Shown here: piece after piece, positions 7,716 to 11,705 of the stretch | Numbering within the stretch: position 1 is the first letter of the stretch | How the letters are laid out: each line of letters starts with the position of its first letter | Assembly: GCA_050942695.1 (NCBI GenBank) | Contig: JBMNNU010000092.1 | Location: forward strand, 1-11,705 | Length of the DNA: 11,705 nt | Direction of reading: 5' to 3' | Source: JBMNNU01 sp050942695 | Lineage (GTDB): Bacteria; Chloroflexota; UBA6077 | Notes under the pieces: model-generated | Seen by the model: the letters and a program-made list of their open reading frames with translations, nothing else | Told to the model about the DNA's origin: nothing | Databases searched by the model: none | Program-made: the position numbers and the translations under genes

Positions 7716-8752
7716 AAAAGCATTTCTGGATAGGCCTGGCTGTAAGCGCCTTATTCCTGTTTTTGATGTTTAGATCTCTCGATCTGGCCGCTGTCGGCCA
7801 GGCTTTAACCAAAGCAGATTTTACATATATTGTCCCCGCATTAATTCTGTTCTTCTCGGGTGTTTTCTTCCGATCGGTCCGCTGGTCCGTCCTGATACGG
7901 CCTATCCAGCCCATCGGCGTACGCCGCCTTTTCGTAGTGATGGTGGTTGGTTTCATGGCCAACAACATCTTGCCGCTAAGGGCTGGCGAAGCTGTACGAA
8001 CCTATATGCTTTGGAGAAAAGAGCGGCTTGATCCCGCCGCCACGGTTGGAACCATAGTAGTGGAGAGGATATTCGACGGCCTGGTTCTAACAGGTTTTCT
8101 CGTCGCCACTGGGTTGATAATGACTCTCGAAGGTTGGCTCTCACAACTGGCCTGGGTGGCGAGTATCGTATTCCTGTTCGCTGTATTGTTCGTATTTGCT
8201 CTCACAATTATCCCATCCAAGGCGATGGCGCTGGCATCATGGTTTTGTAAACCCTTTCCTAAGCGGCTTCAACAGATCGTATTAAAGCTGTTATCGTCTT
8301 TCGTAGACGGCCTATCCGTGCTTAGAAGTGTTCGTGATACTGTAGCTGTTGCGCTTCTTTCCATAGTAGCGTGGCTGTTAGAAGCCTCCATGTACTTCGC
8401 CTTGATGTTCAGCTTTCCATTCAAGGCTCAGTTCCTGGCCTCCATCCTGGGGACCGCGGTTGCCAACCTGGGTACGATGGTACCGTCGTCGCCGGGTTAC
8501 GTGGGTACGTTCGATCTCCCACTCTCGGCGGTAATGGTTGGGACCTTTGCTATAGATCCTTCCCTGGCAGCCAGCTATACTTTGCTGGTCCACGCGGCCC
8601 TGGTCTTACCGGTCGTCCTTCTCGGCCTTCTTTTCGTCTGGAGGGACGGTTTATCCTTAGCCCGGTTGACCTCTCGAGAGGGGTACAATCCACCCGGGTT
8701 GAGGGCGACACCCGACAGACCGGAGATAACCCCGCGACGTACGGCGCCTTAA
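7712..8752 (+). CDS. Flippase-like membrane protein, LPG-synthase TM / UPF0104 (AglD-like) superfamily, copy 2
   Basis: This 346-residue protein is a diverged paralogue of the preceding one, colinear throughout. Shared motifs are FRSVRWS (53-59), ANNILPLRAGEAVRTYMLWRK (83-103), VVERIFDG (116-123), WLLEASMY (221-228) and MVPSSPGYVGTF (256-267). The amino-acid differences are spread along the protein, pointing to an old duplication rather than a recent one, and both copies keep the conserved Asn-Asn, Gly-Glu-x-Val-Arg and PGYVGTF features, so both are probably functional. The ATG overlaps the upstream stop as ATGA with AGGTGA just before it (7702-7707), a standard coupled arrangement, so the two may be made in similar amounts and could act together. 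The tail after residue 320 is Pro- and Arg-rich and not family-like. Substrate is unknown; lipid-linked sugar handling is inferred from context. Confidence 0.88.
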   Translation: MKKHFWIGLAVSALFLFLMFRSLDLAAVGQALTKADFTYIVPALILFFSGVFFRSVRWSVLIRPIQPIGVRRLFVVMVVGFMANNILPLRAGEAVRTYMLWRKERLDPAATVGTIVVERIFDGLVLTGFLVATGLIMTLEGWLSQLAWVASIVFLFAVLFVFALTIIPSKAMALASWFCKPFPKRLQQIVLKLLSSFVDGLSVLRSVRDTVAVALLSIVAWLLEASMYFALMFSFPFKAQFLASILGTAVANLGTMVPSSPGYVGTFDLPLSAVMVGTFAIDPSLAASYTLLVHAALVLPVVLLGLLFVWRDGLSLARLTSREGYNPPGLRATPDRPEITPRRTAP

Positions 8753-8912
8753 CAAGATCAGGCAGATAGTACAAGCCAGATGGCACCGGGCCTCGATCAT
8801 CGGGTCAAGCAGATACGCTTGTTGCCTTCTGTGCCTTCTGGATGATCGCCTGTGGCAGGCGCTAACGAAAAAAAGACGACCGTCACTATTATTGTTTTGG
8901 GGGTGTCACGCT
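8753..8912. other. Intergenic region with inverted and direct repeats upstream of UDP-glucose dehydrogenase
   Basis: This is the only substantial non-coding gap in the window. It contains CGATCATC (8794-8801) paired with GATGATCG (8841-8848), enclosing a smaller hairpin CAAGC (8806-8810) / GCTTG (8817-8821). A perfect tandem of TGCCTTCTG follows (8823-8831 and 8832-8840). Then comes a tight hairpin CGCCTG (8847-8852) / CAGGCG (8856-8861), followed by seven A (8868-8874). No T-tract follows the hairpin on either strand, so it is not a standard intrinsic terminator. TATTAT at 8887-8892 resembles a -10 box but has no good -35 partner. The region may be a folded leader or hold a binding site for control of the dehydrogenase gene; I do not recognise a known riboswitch. 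Confidence 0.45.
8899..8905 (+). promoter_or_regulatory. Ribosome binding site fixing the ATG start at 8913
   Basis: GGGGGTG lies seven bases before ATG at 8913. This favours 8913 over the upstream in-frame TTG at 8892, which has no ribosome site and would add seven residues ahead of the Rossmann beta-strand. Confidence 0.6.
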
Positions 8913-10274
8913 ATGGCCACGATCAGCGTGGTCGGCACTGGCTATGTAGGTCTCGTTACCGGGGCCTGCTTTGCCGATCTGGGTAACAAAGTCACATGTA
9001 TCGACATTGATGTCGCCAAAATCGAGAACCTAAAGCAAGGAATCCTGCCCATTTTCGAGCCAGGACTGGAAGAGATGGTGGAGCGGAACCGAAAAGCCGG
9101 CCGACTTCACTTCACATCCAGTTATGAGGACTCTGTCCCGGGGTCTGACTTCGTCTTCATAGCAGTCAACACGCCCTCGGGCGCTGAAGGCGAGGCGGAT
9201 TTGAAGTACACCCGCGCAGCCGCACAGAACATAGCAAAACAGATTACTCATCACACCGTCATCGTCAACAAAAGCACCGTGCCTATCGGCACTGGAGACT
9301 GGGTAGCTGCAATCGTCTCCAAGCACTTGCGGCCAAGCGCCTCGTTCTCCGTCGTATCGAACCCTGAGTTTTTGCGGGAGGGTTCGGCGATCAACGACTT
9401 CATGCACCCCGACAGGGTAGTCTTGGGATCCACGGATCGGACGGCCGCAGCCAGGGTGAGCGAGCTGTACCGCCAGTTGCGGTGTCCGGTGCTAATCACC
9501 GACCTGCGCACCGCCGAGATGATCAAGTACGCTTCCAACGCATTCCTGGCCACCAAGATTTCTTTCATCAACGAGATTGGATCAATCTGCGAAAAGCTTG
9601 GAGCCGACGTTAAGGTCGTTGCACAGGGAATGGGTTTAGACAAAAGGATCGGGCCTTCCTTCCTGGACGCGGGTGTGGGCTTCGGTGGGTCTTGCTTCCC
9701 TAAAGACGTGCGGGCTCTGGCCCACATGGCAGCCATCAACGGCTGCCACCCTCAACTGCTACGTACAGTGTTGGAGATCAACAGGGATGCCAGGCGCTCC
9801 GTCATCCAAAAGGTTCGAGATTGCCTGGATGGGTTGAACGACCGCGTGGTAGGTGTGCTCGGGCTGGCTTTCAAACCGAACACCGATGACCTGCGAGAAG
9901 CGCCGGCACTCGAGATCATCCATCTGCTGCAGGCTGAAGGGGCAACGGTGAGAGCCTACGATCCAGTCGCGAACGAAGGCGCCAGGCGAGCGAACCCCGA
10001 TGTGATACTGTGCAACGACGCATACGAGGTAGCAGATGGGGCAGAGTGCCTGATCCTTGTGACGGAGTGGAACGAATTTAAACATCTGGATATGCACCGC
10101 ATCAAAACGTTGATGGCTAATCCGATATTGATCGATGGTCGTAACATCTGGGAGGCTGCCGAGATGGAGAGCTTAGGTTTCGTCTATCTTGGAGTCGGCC
10201 GGCCCTCTTCTGCCTACCACAACGGAATACACTTCAACAATCAGTCGAGGGCGGCACAAGTCCCTACAACGTGA
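8913..10274 (+). CDS. ugd: UDP-glucose 6-dehydrogenase
   Basis: This cytoplasmic enzyme oxidises UDP-glucose to UDP-glucuronate with two NAD+, supplying an acidic sugar donor for surface polysaccharides or glycoproteins. The protein has 453 residues, normal for the family. The N-terminal Rossmann domain shows GTGYVG (8-13); STVP (121-124) and NPEFLREGSAINDF (150-163) belong to the active site. The central domain has IKYASNAFLATKISFINE (204-221) with K205 and N209, and GGSCFPKD (258-265) with the catalytic Cys261 and Asp265. Positions match well-studied bacterial enzymes within one residue. The C-terminal UDP-binding domain includes LAFKPNTDDLREAP (318-331) and ends near GVGRPSS; about 18 extra residues follow. 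All catalytic residues are present, so it should be active. UDP-mannuronate-type dehydrogenases are related, but the motifs fit UDP-glucose best. The stop overlaps the mutS start by 4 bp. Confidence 0.95.
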   Translation: MATISVVGTGYVGLVTGACFADLGNKVTCIDIDVAKIENLKQGILPIFEPGLEEMVERNRKAGRLHFTSSYEDSVPGSDFVFIAVNTPSGAEGEADLKYTRAAAQNIAKQITHHTVIVNKSTVPIGTGDWVAAIVSKHLRPSASFSVVSNPEFLREGSAINDFMHPDRVVLGSTDRTAAARVSELYRQLRCPVLITDLRTAEMIKYASNAFLATKISFINEIGSICEKLGADVKVVAQGMGLDKRIGPSFLDAGVGFGGSCFPKDVRALAHMAAINGCHPQLLRTVLEINRDARRSVIQKVRDCLDGLNDRVVGVLGLAFKPNTDDLREAPALEIIHLLQAEGATVRAYDPVANEGARRANPDVILCNDAYEVADGAECLILVTEWNEFKHLDMHRIKTLMANPILIDGRNIWEAAEMESLGFVYLGVGRPSSAYHNGIHFNNQSRAAQVPTT

Positions 10275-11705
10275 CAGACATGGATCAACTAACATTCCTG
10301 AGCGATGCTGACCACCCGGGCAGCCCGATCCGCCGGCAGTATCTCGACATAAAGCGGCGCTATCCCGATGCCATCCTGTTTTTCAGGATGGGGGATTTCT
10401 ACGAGACTTTCGATGAGGATGCTCGCATCGTCTCGTCGGCCCTGGACATCGTCCTGACCGGCCGCGATATGGGTAAGAATGAACGGGTGCCGCTGGCAGG
10501 GATTCCTTATCACGCGGCTGAGGGCTACATCGCGCGGCTCATCGCTCAGGGCCACAAGATAGCCGTTTGCGAACAGATGGGGACCACACCCGTTAAAGGG
10601 TTGGTCCCCCGCGAGGTGGTCAGGGTAATCACACCTGGGACACTTGTTGAGGAAGGTCTTCTCTCACCCCGTACAAACAACTATCTAGCGTCCATGCTCA
10701 TCACATCTGAGGGAGCGGGGCTCGCGTTTGTAGATATCAGCACCGGCGAGTTCTCCACCACAGAGATCCGTGGCGCCGCCTGGAAAACCCAGTTGACCTC
10801 CGAGTTGGAAAGGACAAAGCCTGCCGAATGCCTCATCCCCAGGAGCTTGTTGGAAGATCCTGAGGTTACAGCGTTGTTGCCTCAGGATACCCACATTACT
10901 GCTGTGGAAGACCTTAGCTTCTCGGCAGTCTATACTGAGCGGCTGCTTCGTAATCACTTCAAGGTCGCAACCCTCGATGGATTCGATCTGCCAGCGCACC
11001 CCTTGGCGATGAGAGCAGCAGGCAGCCTGCTTGCCTACCTCCAGGAGACCCAGCCATCGTCACTCGGCCAACTAGAATCCGTCCACATTTACAGCATTGA
11101 CAGATACATGAAGCTGGACGCCACGGCACGTCGCCACCTCGAGTTGACGGTCAACTCCATGTCGGGCTCCACGGAAGGATCCCTGCTTGGTGTAATGGAC
11201 CGAACACGGACAGCCATGGGTGGCCGGCTAATCAGGAGGTGGGTCGGGCAACCCTTGATGGACCTGGAAGCTATTCAGAAGCGGCTGGACGCAGTGCAAG
11301 AGCTTGTTGATGCACCGCTCGGCAGAGCAGAGATGGGGGATATCCTGGCCAACATCCCTGACCTGGAGAGGTTAGCTTCGCGAGCTTCTCAGCAAAACCT
11401 GTCGCCTCGGGATTGCCTTGCGATTGGGCGGGCTCTTCGCGCGGTGCCACAATTGAAAGCTGTATTGCAGCGGCGAGTGCCGGGTATCATGGCCGACGAA
11501 GAGGATGAGCTGGATCCCTGCGACGATGCGGCGAACGCGATCGAGTCCACGATCGCCGATGAGCCGCCGGCGATCGTGGGGCAAGGCGTTATCCGCGCGG
11601 GGAAATCACAAGAGCTGGACGAACTACGCAAAATTTCTAGCAACACCAGGCAATGGATTGCGAGCCTTGAGCGATCCGAGCGAGAGCGAACGGGGGTCAA
11701 ATCAC
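10271..11705 (+). CDS. mutS: DNA mismatch repair protein MutS (3'-partial)
   Basis: MutS binds mismatched or looped bases in DNA and starts mismatch repair with MutL. The first 478 residues are visible before the window ends in an open frame. The mismatch-binding domain I contains LFFRMGDFYETF (36-47), whose Phe43 and Glu45 form the Phe-x-Glu wedge typical of true mismatch-recognising MutS, followed by PLAGIPYHA and AVCEQMG. VRVITPGTLVEEGLL opens the connector domain, with FVDISTGEF. The core lever domain shows DATARRHLEL and TRTAMGGRLIRRWVGQPL. The clamp end and the ATPase with Walker motifs lie outside the window. GTG at 10271 overlaps the ugd stop as GTGA, suggesting coupled translation; ATG at 10280 is an alternative start, and neither has a strong ribosome site. 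The wedge and length so far separate it from MutS2. No frameshift was seen. Confidence 0.95.
   Translation, partial: MTDMDQLTFLSDADHPGSPIRRQYLDIKRRYPDAILFFRMGDFYETFDEDARIVSSALDIVLTGRDMGKNERVPLAGIPYHAAEGYIARLIAQGHKIAVCEQMGTTPVKGLVPREVVRVITPGTLVEEGLLSPRTNNYLASMLITSEGAGLAFVDISTGEFSTTEIRGAAWKTQLTSELERTKPAECLIPRSLLEDPEVTALLPQDTHITAVEDLSFSAVYTERLLRNHFKVATLDGFDLPAHPLAMRAAGSLLAYLQETQPSSLGQLESVHIYSIDRYMKLDATARRHLELTVNSMSGSTEGSLLGVMDRTRTAMGGRLIRRWVGQPLMDLEAIQKRLDAVQELVDAPLGRAEMGDILANIPDLERLASRASQQNLSPRDCLAIGRALRAVPQLKAVLQRRVPGIMADEEDELDPCDDAANAIESTIADEPPAIVGQGVIRAGKSQELDELRKISSNTRQWIASLERSERERTGVKS

Noticed and set aside
8666..8689. TTGACC and TACAAT flanking the 12-bp palindrome CCTCTCGAGAGG as a promoter with operator
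   Set aside because: The spacer is only 12 bases, too short for a sigma-70 promoter, and the region codes for the end of the second flippase-like protein. The palindrome may still be a binding site, but nothing else supports it.
6666..8752. The two flippase-like genes as lysylphosphatidylglycerol synthases (MprF)
   Set aside because: Both lack the soluble C-terminal aminoacyltransferase domain that MprF needs.
8847..8874. Hairpin CGCCTG/CAGGCG as an intrinsic terminator
   Set aside because: It is followed by an A-run on the + strand, and on the - strand the T-run precedes the hairpin, so neither orientation fits.
8887..8892. TATTAT as the ugd -10 box
   Set aside because: There is no recognisable -35 at 16-18 bases, and transcription would begin at or inside the ribosome site.
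8892..8894. TTG at 8892 as the ugd start
   Set aside because: It lacks a ribosome site and adds residues ahead of the Rossmann strand; ATG at 8913 has GGGGGTG at good spacing.
9251..9739. 162-residue reverse-strand open frame opposite ugd
   Set aside because: It overlaps the active-site region of an unambiguous UDP-glucose dehydrogenase and shows no motif of its own.

Overview
The window reads as a stretch of bacterial chromosome, most likely from the Chloroflexota. This is an inference. The first gene is a Chlor_Arch_YYY (DUF2298) membrane protein and the third is an Agl23-type (TIGR03663) membrane protein, two families I know mainly from Chloroflexota and archaea. Base composition is moderately GC-rich. 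All recognisable genes lie on the + strand, are tightly packed, and use ATG, GTG and TTG starts. I see no tRNA, rRNA, CRISPR array, insertion sequence or prophage gene.

Layout. Bases 2-2068 hold the 3' part of a YYY-family polytopic membrane protein whose start lies upstream of the window. It overlaps by 10 bp a 570-residue GT-C-like membrane protein (2059-3771). After 22 bp comes a 956-residue protein (3794-6664) made of an Agl23-like membrane domain followed by a six-unit NHL beta-propeller. One base later begins the first of two tandem stand-alone flippase-like proteins of the LPG-synthase TM / UPF0104 superfamily (6666-7715 and 7712-8752, ATGA overlap). A 160-bp intergenic stretch with several inverted repeats (8753-8912) precedes UDP-glucose 6-dehydrogenase (8913-10274). 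That gene overlaps by 4 bp the 5' part of mutS (10271 to the window edge).

How the genes may work together. The first five genes encode only polytopic membrane proteins: YYY, a GT-C-like protein, Agl23-NHL and two flippase-like proteins. They are spaced or overlapped like an operon. With a UDP-glucuronate-producing enzyme next door, the simplest reading is a lipid-linked glycan assembly or translocation module for surface polysaccharide or glycoprotein, with parts related to archaeal protein glycosylation. No soluble glycosyltransferase or oligosaccharyltransferase is visible, so the pathway is an inference. mutS looks like an unrelated housekeeping neighbour that shares a transcript.

Main points of interest: (1) the 570-residue protein appears to be a whole-length paralogue of the Agl23 domain that has lost each of its signature polar motifs; (2) the six-unit NHL propeller fused to Agl23; (3) a palindromic PHPDPLPKGEG-type repeat inserted in frame in a loop of the YYY protein; (4) a perfect extended -10 promoter motif inside the end of the second gene.
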